DNA from: Lingula anatina
Taxonomy: Eukaryota > Brachiopoda > Lingulata > Lingulida > Lingulidae
Direction: 5' to 3'
Assembly: GCF_001039355.2 (NCBI RefSeq)
Contig: NW_019775552.1
Span: forward strand, 90,479 to 153,513
DNA length: 63,035 nt
The notes beneath the pieces are model-generated. The model was not told the origin of the DNA and did not search any database. It was given only the letters and a program-made list of their open reading frames with translations. Of the stretch, positions 1 to 14,270 are shown one piece after another. The first letter of the stretch is position 1. Each line of letters starts with the position of its first letter. A program made the position numbers and the translations under genes.

Positions 1-110
1 GGGGCTTAAACCCCAATCTCCTGTGGCCTTGAATGGCAGAATTTTCTGCTTTTCTGTTCAAATGTCTAGTGCCTGGAGGGTTATCATTCTAAAATTTAAA
101 TCATATGTAC

Positions 111-3100
111 CTTCCGCTTTCCCCTCCTCTCCCTCCACTCCATCTACTACCACTGTCTCGGAGTTGAGGATATTTCTCACGTCTACATTGTCCTTCATAG
201 CTTCCACATTGGTGACTGAACATTTAATTCCATATCCTGACACTGCTTCAAAGTCACTGGTGTTACCCACATTCTCACATTTTAATGCCTAACAAAAAAT
301 AATAAAAAGTGAAAATTATTGAAAAATTGACTGGACGGACTAGGAAAAAAAGGCTGTGGCCATACTGAATTTTTACTATCTCCACCACAAAGAATTCATT
401 CATCAGAAAACAGTTTCACATCACAAACCATTAAATCTCCTCTTCAGAAGTACTGTTTCAGTTGTACATCTTACAAGCTTTACAGCCTAACTCACCTCTT
501 TCACGTATCTGACAATGGCGTCTCCAATGGGGTGCTCACTGCTGCCCTCTGCTGTCCCAGTGACTGCCAGTAGTTCCTTCAGTGACAGCACCTCTTGTCT
601 GACAAACATGACAATTCTGGTCACCTCGGGGACACCATGGGTGATGGTACCAGTCTTGTCAAATACTATACTCTTCACCTATTGGATATACACATTCATT
701 GTTTTTATTTATTTATTATAAATTTTATTTTTGTTCTTTAAATATTGGAGGGAATAATGACACAAAGACTTAATCAAAATAAATAAATAAATAAATTATG
801 GCCACCAAAACTATAATCTAGTTAATGTTGGTGCTATTATTTATTATCCATTATATTTTTGTACTTGAGATATTGCAGGGAATGATGACACAAAAACATT
901 AAGCACCATGAATAAATAAATAATTTTTTCAATAAAAAAATGATGGCCACTAAATCTTTAATCTGGTTATAACTGTATACCTTGTGTGCCACCTCCAATG
1001 GCTGCCCCCCTTTCAGCAGTATCCCACTGGTGGCCCCTATTCCTGTCCCTACCATCACAGCTGTGGGGGTCGCCAGTCCCAGAGCACAGGGACATGCTAC
1101 AGCCAACACAGTTATGGCGTACTGAAAGGCATTGGCCAAGATGACTTCATCCCTGCTGCGGTCACTACCCTCCTGAAATAAGATTGTAAGCTTATGAAAT
1201 ATCAATGTCATCATTATTATTATTATTATTATCAACATCATTTTTACTATAATAGCTATCATAATACATATTATCATCATTATTAACATCATTTTTACTG
1301 TTGCTATTATAATGCATCTTTCTTACAAACATTGCATATATTCAGTAACATACAATAGAATGCAGTGAAATTCTGTCTTCATTACTATAATCAAAATTAA
1401 TCAGTATTTTTCTTATTATCACCAACAAACATATTTTCCTTTAAAAGCCCATATCTTCATTAACATACCACAAAATCTTTATGTATGAGGTCAAAGTTCA
1501 CATATCCCACAATGATCCAGGAGACAAGGGTAATGGTGGATGCAGTGATCACTCCTGGAATGAACACACTGGATATCTTGTCTGCAAGAGCTTGAAGGGG
1601 GGCCTAGGAGAGAAAAGAAGTTGTAACAAGAGCGTGCTTCAAGACACAGACCTCTGTCAATGAAAAAGACAATTATTATAGCTACCTGGATAGCCTCATT
1701 CCCTGAATCGATGAAGATGTCCTGCCAGACATCGAAATATTGGAGGTAAAAACTATCTCAATATTAGCTGCTGACTGAAGAAAAATTACATCATTCTTAT
1801 AACATAACACAGCTGATGAAATTCTTCTCTGACTTACAAAATCTGCAAAACAGATTTTCTAGATGGTTTCAAAATTTCAATTATCATTCTCCTTATGTTA
1901 AGCAATATACTGGTACTTTGATAAGTCAAAAACTTCCTCAAAACTTTTCTTTCTTTCAAATATGTTAACTTACTTTAGATGTCTGTGCCTCCTCCACCAG
2001 TTTAATAATCTGTGCCAGGGCGCTGTCACTGCCTACGTGGATAGCTTCCATTATAAGAGCGCCATTTTGATTAATTGAGCCACCAATCACATTGCAACCT
2101 GAAAGAAAAAATGTTACAAAAGACATATTGATGACTTCTACTTTAATCTATATTTACTTGTAAATCTATCTAGAGACACTGTTGCATCACTGTTTCTAAA
2201 ATTATTAAAATTAAAATTCTCTATCAAGACATTTATTGGAAGTCTAACGTATTTTTTATATTCAGTCAGGTATAGAACAGTATTATTTTTCATCACCTAA
2301 ATAAATCATCTACAGAATCTGCAGTAAAATTCATATCTTGTAATCACAGGTTGATTATGTTTCAACAAATAAAGGCTAAATGGCATCAATATTGATAAAC
2401 TAATAAAAACCAAAAGCTTGGTCACTTTTATCTGAAAACTGATGCCATTTTTATGTTAAAGTGAACCTAGAATCATATGGAAATTAAGCTCTTTATCATC
2501 ACTGACAAGTTGTAAGCCAACTTTACCTGGTTCTTTAAAAACAGGCATAGACTCCCCAGTGATCAATGACTCATCACAACTTGACTTGCCATCCACAACT
2601 CGACCATCAACTGGAATTTTCTCACCAGGTGTCACTCGTAGCAAGTCTCCGCGCTGTACTAGCTCCACAGGTATTTTCTCTTCATTCATGATGTTTCCGT
2701 CTTTGTCGCGTTCCACGAGAGTTGCCTCTGCGGGTTGCAAGGACATAAGTTTGGTCATGGCCTCCGAGGTCTTGCCCTGTTATCAAAGTGAGGATAATAC
2801 TCAATTTGAATTTTCCATGTAAAGAAAATAATTTTCTCCTACATACAAACTATTGCTCAACCCAACAAGTTTTTGGTATTTAGTATTTTTTATAATCATG
2901 GTATTTATTATATTTTTATAATCACAGCACATGACTATACCATGATTCTATCAAACTGCACCAATGGATTAATCAGAGGATATGACTAAATAATAATCAA
3001 ACACCCTTTTTATTAAATAAAGAAAAAAACTAGCTCAGAGAAGTATTAAGCCCACTGCTGTGCTTTTTCTTCTTTTTTGCCCCTAAAATACAATTTGGGG

Positions 3101-6100
3101 CCAAGTTCCCTACCTCCACAATATGCGACAGCCATCGCCCTAATGCAATAAATGTAACCAACATGGGCGTGGTTTCAAAGAATGTCATAGGGCTGGCGCG
3201 GGTCTGTTGTATCATGGCTGCAGTTATTACTCCAAGGGAGTAACAATAGGCTATGGTAGTTGCCATGACAATAAGGACGTCCATGTTGGTGGTGCGGTGG
3301 CGAAGTGCTTTGAAGGCTTGAATGTAGAAGTATCTTTCTCCAATAAACTGAAATGCAATATAACAAAATTACAGCTTTTTGTCAAGTAATTTCCTGTTTT
3401 CTAAGCAAATTAATGCTTATTTGTGATTGGAACTAGGATGTTGAAGCACAAATTGTAAATCATTCCAAAAATGTACAAGAATACAAAAATATTTGCAAAA
3501 CTTATTATGCAATGGTACACATGAAGAATACAAAATATTGCATACATACAAGTAAGACTTCCTAAAACATCAACTCTGGGATGAGAATTACTAATAACTA
3601 AAAGAAGAAAACCCCTCCTGTCTTAATTTCAACTAAAAATTATTAACAAACTGAAATCTAGATGCTGTCTAAATCTTGATTTATTTCAATGAATAAAGGT
3701 GAAAAAAGCATTTTGGACTCTACATAAAATTATACTGAATTTTCCTTTTCAAAACAATGCTCACCTGTACTGGTGTTGCAAATATAAAGAAAAGCAAATT
3801 GTCCAAGCTTAAGCCAGGTATGATCCGGATGTCGTGGGGGTTGATCAGGCCATCTGTTGCATTCCCAGCTCCATGGGGTGGAGTAGGCCACCCCCCAGGG
3901 ATCTTGGTGATTGAGAAGAAAATGACCGTCAAAAGGGTTGGGACGCCAAAGATCAGAGATATGAAGAATGAGTTTCGCCAGCTAGACAAAAAAATAAATA
4001 ATAATAAAAGTAAAAAATCAATAATGTTAAAAAAATGTTTAAAATAGCTCTTAAATTAGATTGCTTACAATGTAAAATGGGAGATATTTATTACTGATGT
4101 TTAGTTTGTATCAGTGTTAAAAATTTTTTTACCAAATATCCTCTTCCTGCACAAAGGAGTATGTTTACAAAGATTCTTGAAAAACATCCATCCCAGTGAA
4201 AGGAGTTTTGTAATGAAAAATAGCTGAATTATAATTATCACGCTGTTTAAAATTTTTCTTTCAATATTTCTATTCTAGAAATAAAGTGCTTGCCTTTTCT
4301 TTTTCCTTTCCAATTCCAGTTGGGCTAAATTCTTACTGTCACTGGTGAAGATTTTGGCCTCATAACCCAGTGACTGAAAACATGCATAGAACACAAGATA
4401 AAGGATACCTGTAATAAACTTGTAAACTTTCTAGATGTTTCTGCTCCACTAGTTTGATTTTTTAAAAGAAAATGTATTAATAGGCAAATAACTTGAGATG
4501 AACTGTAAACCTGCTATCAGAAAAATAAGGATTTTCAACTGCCCATGTATTAGCTAACAGTGATAATGAATAAATATCATAACATAAATAAAGCTGACCA
4601 ATCACAACTATTAGAGTAATATAATAATCAACATAAATAATTCATACCAAATACTGGTTATTTTACCTCAATATGCCGGATAATATCTCTTGCTCCAGTG
4701 ATTTCTGGGTCAAATTCAAATTTCCCCCTGGAGGTTGTCAAGGCAACGGAGGCAGATTTAACACCCCGTTTCTTCATAACATGGTCCTCGATCTTGCCAA
4801 CACACGAAGCACAAGTCATTCCAGAAATCTGAGAAATTTAAGATATGATATAAGAATATATGGATGATCCTGAAATACATACAGAACAAATAACGAATAA
4901 CAAAAATATGATCAATAATTTGTTGTTTACAACTAAGGATGAAAAATTTATTTGAAAAGAACAGAAAACCAATTTAAACTTCAATTCATTTGGTTATTAG
5001 AAACGTGTTTCAATTAGTTTTAGCCAAAAATAAGACAAAACCCACATTTTTTTCTGGTTTTAAATTTACATTACAGCAAAAAATTTAGCCACTCTCACAT
5101 TGGAGATGGAGACTGCTGAACATAACTGAAGATGGTAAAAAATAGAAATTAAAGGCTAAAATAAAGACTTAAAGATAATTTTGTCTGGGTCAACAGTTCA
5201 TAATACAGCATAGCTTCATGGCAAAAGAAAAATATCTCAATGTCAAGTAAAATTCACTTTAAATTTTTTAAATAAAGGCAAAATGTGCACTGTACACAAG
5301 TAAAGAAAAAACCAGGACAATTAACTTACAAACAGTTCTACGTGTCCCCCAGTGGCTTCTTGTAGGACTGTGGTTTCATATCCTAGGTCAGTGATTTTCT
5401 TGGCTATTGTCTCTGGATTCAGCAACTCTGGGTCGTAGGTCACTTCTGCTTTCTGAGCCAGTAAGGCAACCAGGATGGTTTCAATGCCTGCAAGTTAAAA
5501 AATATCAAACTGCAAAATACTACATGGCCACTTTTGTTTAAATTATATGAAGATACCAGAAAAAGCACAATACGAGTTGCACTGAACTCTGGGGCATATT
5601 TCACCTCAAAATTTATCTGAAAGTTGTCATTCTATCACACATTGTTAAATATACAGATATATAAATGAAAAGCGTAAGTGTAATTCTAAGTAGGTATTAA
5701 GACATGTAATAATTTGAAAATATTTCTAAAAATGCAAAACATAAATCACTACATATACACTGGCAGATCCTGGTCATTTTTGACACCTTCACCCCACACC
5801 CTATTCTGAATTATCCATTCTGTACATATAAAAGAGAGGGGGCAATGTCCTTCAAAACACATGCATGATCAAATAAACAACACTTTCAAGGATTCTGACA
5901 TACCTTCTACCTTGGCCATAGTACGTTCAATGTTAGCCACGCAGGAAGCACACGTCATTCCTCTCACATTAAACAAGGCTTTATGGTACTTTCCATCTTC
6001 ACGAGGTTGTGTTGGCTGGCGACGACGGACACTGCCCTTGCTGCGCCGCAGGCTTGCATTACGTTCAATGACTTTTGGTTTGGCAACAACACTGGCATTT

Positions 6101-8259
6101 TTCTTTACATCTGATGGATAAAGAAATGAATATTGCACTGATTTTATAAAAAAGTTAACAAATTAACCCTTAAAATGTAAAAACGTCTGTTGTTAAGATG
6201 ACAACATTCATAATACACGGAAGAAAACATTTTAAAGGACATTTAAAATAACAATACTAAATCAACTAAAAACTAAACACAAAGTAGCAGTTCTTTTTCT
6301 TGTAAAAATTTTTCTAAATTTAAACTGAAGTCACATGTATGTGGTTTAGGAAATAATATTTTCTGTTTGAAATATTTAAAAAATAATCATGAATTAGGCA
6401 ATGAAATATAATTTTTTGTCTAAAAAAATATGTGAGATGTCCCTGTGGTGATTCCCTTAATTGTTACCTTTAATGGATGCACCAAATCCAAGCCCTTGAA
6501 TTTTAGCACATAGCTGATGTGCACTTATGTGTGCGGGATTGTGCTGCACAGTAGCCTCTTTTTCAACCAGTGACACTTTCACACTTCCCACTCCAATGAC
6601 ATCCCCCAGCTCACCCTCGATCTTCTTCACGCATGACTGACAGGTCATTCCAGATATGACAATATTGGAAGTGATTAATTCGGAAGACTTCTGGATCTGA
6701 CCTTCATCACACTTGCTGTCGGCAACCACCTCTGCATCGTAACCCATGTCAGAAATATCCTCAGCAAGCTGCCTTGGGTCTGTGGTCTCTGGATCAAAGG
6801 TAATGTCAGCTCTCCCTTTTTCCAAGGAAACTTTAATCTTCACGACGCCTGGCTTCTCAGAGATCACTTGCTCGATGAGGTCAACGCAAGAATGACACGT
6901 CATACCCTTCACGTCTACGGTGCATGATTTCTCTGAACAGGTTGGGACCGGCTCCTCTTGGGGCACCTGCGTCAACAATCTTGCCTCGTAACCCATATCA
7001 TCAATGTATCCAGCCAACAAGCTGGCAGTGGTCACTTTTGGATCATACTGGATCACCCCTTGACCTTTCTCCAGGCTGACCACGATGGACTTCACCCCAC
7101 TCTTTTCTCCGATGGTGTCTTCAATGAGTTTTACACACGAATTACAAGTCATCCCTTGTATATCTATGGTGGCAGAGGAGAGAGGTTGGGGAGGCTTTCT
7201 CAAAGAAGCTGGGAAACCTAACGCTCCAATGGCATCTCGCAGGTTGACAGTGCTTATCTGGGTTGGATTATGCCTGCAGTCAAAAGTGAAGTTGTCATAA
7301 TTTTGTTTATTTGTATAATAACTAAAAAAGAAAGGTTTTTAATTGTACTTGAATCAAAGTTATCAAGCCTTGGTTGCAGAAAATATGCATTAACTGCACA
7401 TATGGATAATTTGAACTGTCAATGAAATAATCCAATTATAACTGACATTAATTTTCTACCTGGTGCACTGAAACAGGAAATACACAGCAAATGAAAACAA
7501 GTCAGAAATTTATCATAATTACATTCAGACGAATATGGTTCAGGTCATTTTACCTGACAGTAACACTGCCCATGGCCAGAGACACCTTGACAGCGGTCAC
7601 TCCATCCAGCCTGCCCAGGGCATCTTCAATCTTCTTCACACAGTCTCCACAGGTCATGTGGTCAGCAAACAGAGTGACCTCCTGGACAGGGGTCTGGGTG
7701 GCTTTGGGATGTACCTGGAGGTGTACAACAGGTGCTTTATCAATACAAAGGGACATTTTAGATTAAACAGGACAGGCTGTTAAATGTAAGGTATTCAGTT
7801 ATAAAAATTGTCTGTTAATTGGCTTAATATTTAATTGCAAATTTTTAGCTGATATCATAATTTGTATATATTAATATCATAAAGATAGGCAGTTAAGTGT
7901 AAGGTATCCAGTAATAAAACTTGTCTTTTAATTGGCATAATTTTATATGCAAATTTTTGTTGAAAGCATAATTTGTAGTGTTTAAAAATGAAAAATTGCT
8001 GAGCCTCATTAAATAACCTTTTATTTACCAAATTTATAATACTTCTTGTAGCTGGTAAGATATTTATATAATTATAAAATTCATTGTATCCAAGGCATAC
8101 ATCATCCCATACATCATTTATAATTATAATATCAGTCGAGAAATCTTAGTTACATACTTTAAATGCAGTGTCCAATCCCTGGATATCTGACAGGATCTGA
8201 TCCACTGAGATGGTCCCAGGGTCAAAAGTGACCACTCCTTCCTTGTCCTCCAGGGACAC
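111..8259 (-). CDS. ATP7-like: Copper-transporting P1B-type ATPase, ATP7A/B-like, copy A (partial at both ends)
   Basis: Pumps Cu(I) across Golgi, secretory or plasma membranes at the cost of ATP. Exons in transcript order on the minus strand: 8259-8158, 7714-7554, 7273-6468, 6110-5904, 5487-5330, 4828-4667, 4373-4294, 3981-3765, 3347-3114, 2776-2527, 2098-1974, 1603-1469, 1172-981, 678-496, 288-111. Phases match at every join and there are no stops. The visible parts are the second half of HMA1, HMA2-HMA7 (MTCxxC in each), membrane segments 1-6 with the CPC ion site, the actuator TGE, DKTGT around the phosphorylated Asp, and SEHP of the N-domain. The first exon present in copy B (start codon and the HMA1 metal site) is missing, and the gene continues past base 1. 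I counted about six amino-acid differences from copy B over 1063 codons. It is probably an allelic duplicate contig rather than an independent gene; see the N at 8385. Confidence 0.9.
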
Positions 8260-8384
8260 CTAAATTGAGAAATTCAATTAAAAATATTTAAAGAACATAA
8301 TAAAAAATTTAACTGCAAATGAATGACCTAAACATCACTTGAACAGCAGAGGAGAAATTTGGTTTGTATCATGATTAATAAAAG

Positions 8385-8385
8385 N
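8385..8385. other. Single-N contig join at the edge of the ATP7 duplication
   Basis: A lone N interrupts the sequence. To its left, bases up to 8384 align with the intron of copy B ending near 18704. To its right the alignment stops completely and sequence belonging to the intron after copy B exon 18 begins. The copy B counterpart runs into an A-rich tract at this point, a common place for an assembly to break. Confidence 0.8.
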
Positions 8386-8550
8386 TTAATAGATATAATT
8401 CAAAAACGTTTTTGTTTGGTTTTCCCTTTCAGGATGCCGAAACCTTTGGAAGAAGGATTTTTAGTAAAACCACCTATGCGTAAAATGTTTCCGTTGCAGT
8501 GTGGGAATAACTTCATTCAATCAAATAAACATCATCAATAAAAAAAAATA

Positions 8551-8586
<36 letters not shown>

Positions 8587-8712
8587 CAATTACTATTAAG
8601 CTCATACATAAAAATATAAAACAAAATGATCTCTAAAAATAAACGCAATATTTGTTAAAACATTTATGCAATAAGTTTCCAATTAAACATAAAAAGCTGC
8701 AGATAATACTAC
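8386..8712 (-). other. Partial intron after ATP7 copy B exon 18
   Basis: Begins with a normal GT donor at 8712-8711 and contains a TAA/AAT trinucleotide microsatellite (about 8549-8586) next to A-rich sequence. The matching acceptor and the next exon, expected to carry GDGxNDxP, are not found before the N. Confidence 0.6.
8549..8587. repeat. (AAT)n microsatellite
   Basis: A run of about a dozen AAT units directly after an A-rich tract. It has no protein-coding meaning. Confidence 0.9.
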
Positions 8713-11700
8713 CTTCTTAGCAATGGCTGCAGCAGTCTTGACATTGTCTCCTGTTAACAAGTAGACATCCAGTCCCATCTTCTGCAGATAATATATGGCC
8801 AGGTGAGCCTCTTCTTTCACTGTGTCAGCAACTGCCATCATGGCCGCCACAGCACCTGTGGAAAAAAGTGAAGAAAAAGAAATTCAATGTCGGTAAAAAC
8901 AGTGACAAAACATTAAAAACCTTATAGTCTCTTTGGTGCGTAGATTTACATATTCACCGTTATTTTTTAACAGGAGATTACAAAAAAAAAAAAAAACCTT
9001 TCACTGAGTTTTTGTGTTAATTTAATCATCAGCCTCATTGACAGAGTGTAACAGAAGACAATTTGCCTCAATTTTAATGGCATCATTATTACCATGATTA
9101 CAATTATCCTCATCAGCTGTCCTACAATCAAATCTACTTTCTGCTTTGGATACATGAATTTGTGTATATGAATCTACACATGTCTATGTAAATATGCAAA
9201 AGAAATAAGTTGACAACTCTATTTTGCTTACCATCCACTGCCACCAAGATGGCGGTCTGGCCTTGCATCTCGTGCTTCATCATCTCTTCATCTATTTCAG
9301 GAGTGATTACGAGACCCTGTTTTTGCATCCATTGACGATTGCCGATCAGAACCTCGTATGATTTGGAGGCCATGGCACCAATAGGCTCTGATATAAAACC
9401 AATAAGTTAGCAACAATGTGAAATAGTAGAGAGCATTGTTTAAATTTCTCATTCAATATATACCATCTGCTATGGTCACCACCCACCTAAAATTAATACA
9501 ACTGATGTGAAATTTAAGGTAGTGGTGATGTGTTGTTTCAATTTCAATAATTATCAATTATCATTAATTATTAGTATCTAGAATATAACTTTTTAAAAGG
9601 CTAGAGTATGTAGGATCATTCAAGGATAATTTCCATTATGTTGGTAGCCTAGTTTTTTTTTTTTTTCAAATTTTTTTTGGGGGGGGGGGCTTAAACCCTA
9701 ATCTCCTGTGGCCTTGAATGGAAGAATTTTCCACTTTTCTGTTCAAATGTCTAGTGCCTGGAGGGTTATCATTCTAAAATCTAAATCATATATACCTTCT
9801 GCTTTCCCCTCCACTCCCTCCACTCCATCTACTACCACCGTCTCTGAGTTGAGGATATTTCTCACATCCACATTGTCCTTCATAGCTTCCACATTGGTGA
9901 CTGAACATTTAATTCCATATCCTGACACCGCTTCAAAGTCACTGGTGTTACCCACATTCTCACATTTTAATGCCTAACAAAAAATAATAAAAAGTGAAAA
10001 TTATTGAAAAATTGACTGGACGGACTAGGGAAAAAAAGGCTGTGGCCATGCTGAATTTTTACTATCTCCATCACAAAGAATTTATTCATCAAAAAACAGT
10101 TTCACATCACAAACCATTAAATCTCCTCTTCAGAAGAACTGTTTCAGCTGTACATCTTACAAGCTTTACAGCCAACAGCTGTTAACACGTAGCTCACCTC
10201 TTTCACGTATCTGACAATGGCGTCTCCAATGGGGTGCTCACTGCTGCCCTCCGCTGTCCCAGTGACTGCCAGTAGTTCCTTCAGTGACAGCACCTCTTGT
10301 CTGACAAACATGACAATTCTGGTCACCTCGGGGACACCATGGGTGATGGTACCAGTCTTGTCAAATACTATACTCTTCACCTATTGGATATACACATTTA
10401 TTGTTTTTATTTATTTATTATAAATTTTATTTTTGTACTTTAAATATTGGAGGGAATAATGACACAAAGACTTAATCACAATAAATAAATAAATAATAAT
10501 GTCCACCAAAACTATAATCTAGTTAATGTTGGTTCTATCATTTATTATCCATTATATTTTTGTACTTGAGATATTGCAGGGAATGATGACACAAAAACAT
10601 TTAGCACCATGAATACATAAATAAATTTTTCAGTAAATAAATGATGGCCACTAAATCTATAATCTAGTTATAACTGTATACCTTGTGTGCCACCTCCAAT
10701 GGCTGCCCCCCTTTCAGCAGTATCCCGCTGGTGGCCCCTATTCCTGTCCCCACCATTACTGCCGTGGGGGTCGCCAGTCCCAGAGCACAAGGACACGCTA
10801 CCGCCAACACAGTGATGGCGTACTGAAAGGCATTGGCCAAGATGACTTCATCCCTGCTACGGTCACTACCCTCCTGAAATAAGATTGTTAGCTTATTAGA
10901 AGCACTGAAATATCATGATCATCATGATCATCATTATCAATACCATTTTCATTGTTATTATTTTTATACATATTTCTTGAAATACATAGTGGCATATTTT
11001 CAGTAACATACTACAAAATGCAGTGAAAGGTCATTATTATTACCATAATAATTATAATCAATTTTAATGATAAGCATAATCATCATTTTTAATAGTCCAT
11101 ATTGTCGACATACCACAAAATCTTTATGTATGAGGTCAAAGTTCACATATCCCACAATGATCCAGGAGACCAGGGTAATGGTGGATGCAGTGATCACTCC
11201 TGGAATGAACACACTGGATATCTTGTCTGCAAGTGCTTGAAGGGGGGCCTGGGAGAGAAAAGAAGTTACAACTAGAGTGTACTTTAGGGCACAGACCTCT
11301 ATCAATGAAAAAGACAATTACTATAGTATTATATATATATATATATATATAGATGTATTAGGAGACTTAGATTCATCCCTTTTTTTTCCAAATATTACAT
11401 CAATATTTGTGAAGAAAATTTTTGAGATATCTTGTTTGTTGACAAAAAGACATACCAAGGTTCAAGCAAATTTAATATACCATCCCTCCTTAAAGGTAAC
11501 TATTGGAATAGCACTCAGTTCAATTGAACTTTGAAGCAGTATAACTTGCGCAAGACAGTCACAAAAGATCAGGATTATAATATATTTTTCCCTTAATTTA
11601 AATATCTACTATTGTTTTTAACTATACTTTTCAGAGTAATATGCAAGAGAGATTTTCTAGATGGTTGCAAAATATTAGTTTTCACTGTTAAGCAATTTTT

Positions 11701-14234
11701 ATTCTCCTTATGTTAAAGCAATAATAACTCTTCCTTTGAGATTCAAAATTCTGCAAGAAATACATCGTAAACAACGCCTGGAAATATATTCTATTGCATT
11801 TTCCCACTAAAACGACTGTTATTGTAGTAAAACTAAAATCTGTGCTTGTCACTTGGGCTTTCGATGCCTTTCTTCGCGGTCGACAAGTGCATCCGTTGCC
11901 AATGACGTTTAGGTGTCACGCAGATTCTCGCGTTCATTCGAGACCAAAATAACATGGCGGGAAACCCTCAGACGTAAGTTGCGAGTTTTTGTACAGTGCG
12001 TCGGATAACGAAAAGCCCAGAATTGCACACATTGTAGATATAAATGCATTTTGAGCAAAAAGACGAATATATCTTACGAATCTTATAATATTGTTATATA
12101 GTGTTATTGTTGTCTGCTTTTCCCGCGGTTTTAAGTAGGTCACCAGAAACTATCGCTCGATACGAGAGGGCTCCGTCAGTTAAAATCTCTTAAGAGATTT
12201 AAACAAAAAACTGTACGTTTAGGAAAAAAAATCCTGGATTAACTTTGAATGCAGGAATGGGGTCGTTGACCATTGGCAAGTATGGGAAAATTGCCATTTT
12301 TTTCCAGGAAAATCGTATTTTTGGCCAAAACGAAGAGTTATTATGACTTTAAGCAATATACTTTGATAAGTGAAGCACTAAATCAAAATTTCTTTTCCTC
12401 TTTCCAGTTTGTTAACTTACTTTGGATGTCTGTGCCTCCTCCACCAGTTTAATAATCTGCGCTAGGGCACTGTCACTGCCTACATGGATAGCTTCCATTA
12501 TCAGGGCACCATTCTGATTTATTGATCCACCAATCACATTGCAACCTGAAAGAAAAATGTTACAAAAGACATATTGATGACTTCTATTTCAATCTATATT
12601 TATTTGTATATGTACATAGAGGGAACCTAGATTTATATGGAAAGCTCTTAATCATCACCGACAAGTTGTAAGCCATCTTTACCTGGTTCTTTAAAAACAG
12701 GCATAGACTCCCCAGTGATCAATGACTCATCACAACTTGACTTGCCATCCACAACTCGACCATCAACTGGAATTTTCTCACCAGGTGTCACTCGTAGCAA
12801 GTCTCCGCGCTGAACTAGCTCCACGGGTATTTTCTCTTCGTTCATGATATTTCCATCTTTGTCGCGTTCCACGAGAGTTGCCTCTGCGGGTTGCAGGGAC
12901 ATAAGCTTGGTCATGGCCTCAGAGGTCTTGCCCTGGTATCAAAGTCAGGAGAAAAACTCAATTTGAATTTTTCCACGATAAGAAAGCAACTTAAAGTAAA
13001 GTAATCTCTTACATACAAACAATTGCTCAACCAACAAGTTTTGGGTATTTCCACCTAAGACTTATTAGTATAATAATATTGTTTTTATAATCACAGCACA
13101 ACACTATACCATGATTCTATCAAACTGCACTAATGGGTTAATCAGGGGATATGACTAAATAATAATTAAACACCCTTCTTCCAAAGTAAAGACAAAAGCA
13201 AGCTCAGAAAGGTATAAAGCCATCTGCTGGATTTTCCAAAGCCCACTGCCGTAGTTTTTCTTCTTTTTTGCTCCTATAAAATAAGGGGCCCAAGTTCCCT
13301 ACCTCCACAATATGCGACAGCCACCTCCCTAATGCAATAAATGTAACCAACATGGGCGTGGTCTCAAAGAATGTCATAGGGCTGGCGCGGGTCTGTTGTA
13401 TCATGGCAGCAGTTATTACTCCAAGAGAGTAACAATAGGCTATGGTCGTTGCCATGACAATAAGGACGTCCATGTTGGTAGTGCGATGCCGAAGTGCTTT
13501 GAAGGCTTGGATGTAGAAGTATCTTTCTCCAATAAACTGAAATGCAATATAACAAAATTACAGCTTTTTGTCAAGTAATTTCCCATTTTCTAAGCAAATT
13601 AATGCTTATCTGTGATTGGAGCTTGAAAGTTGAAGTGCAAATCATAACTCCTTCAGAAAAAGTACAAGAGTTCAAAAATATTTACACAACATATCAATGC
13701 GATGGTACACATGAAGAATACGATATATGGCATACGTACATTTATAAGTAAGACTTTCTAAAGCATCAACTCTGGGATGAGAAATACTTAAAACTTTTAA
13801 AGAAGCAAATGCCTCCCCTGCCTTAATTTCATCTAAAAATTACTTCATCTAACACAATTTTTACACACTGAAATCTAGATGCTGTCTAATTTTTGATTTT
13901 TCCAAAGAATAAGGGTAAAAACAGCATTTTGGACTCTACATATTTTATACTGAATTCCTCTTCTCAATACAATGCTCACCTGTACTGGTGTGGCAAATAT
14001 AAAGAAAAGCAAATTGTCCAAGCTCAAGCCAGGAATGATCCGGATGTCATGGGGGTTGATCAGGCCATCCGTTGTATTCCCAGCTCCGTGGGGTGGAGTA
14101 GGCCACCCCCCAGGGATCTTGGTGATTGAGAAGAAAATGACCGTCAACAGGGTGGGGACGCCAAAGATCAGAGATATGAAGAAAGAGTTGCGCCAGCTAG
14201 ACAAAAAAAAAAAAAATAATAATAATAATAATGA

Positions 14235-14270
<36 letters not shown>

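Noticed and set aside
837-1292. A 151-codon minus-strand ORF
   Set aside because: Only 981-1172 is a real exon (CPC segment of ATP7). The rest is read-through into introns of ATT/ATC repeats.
6958-7539. Plus-strand ORFs opposite the HMA exons (also at 17276-17618)
   Set aside because: Antisense shadows of the HMA-coding exon; no splice logic or domain.
8400-8541. A 60-codon plus-strand ORF next to the N, with an acceptor-like TTTCAG before ATGCC
   Set aside because: It crosses the N, is on the opposite strand to the gene and has no homologous counterpart.
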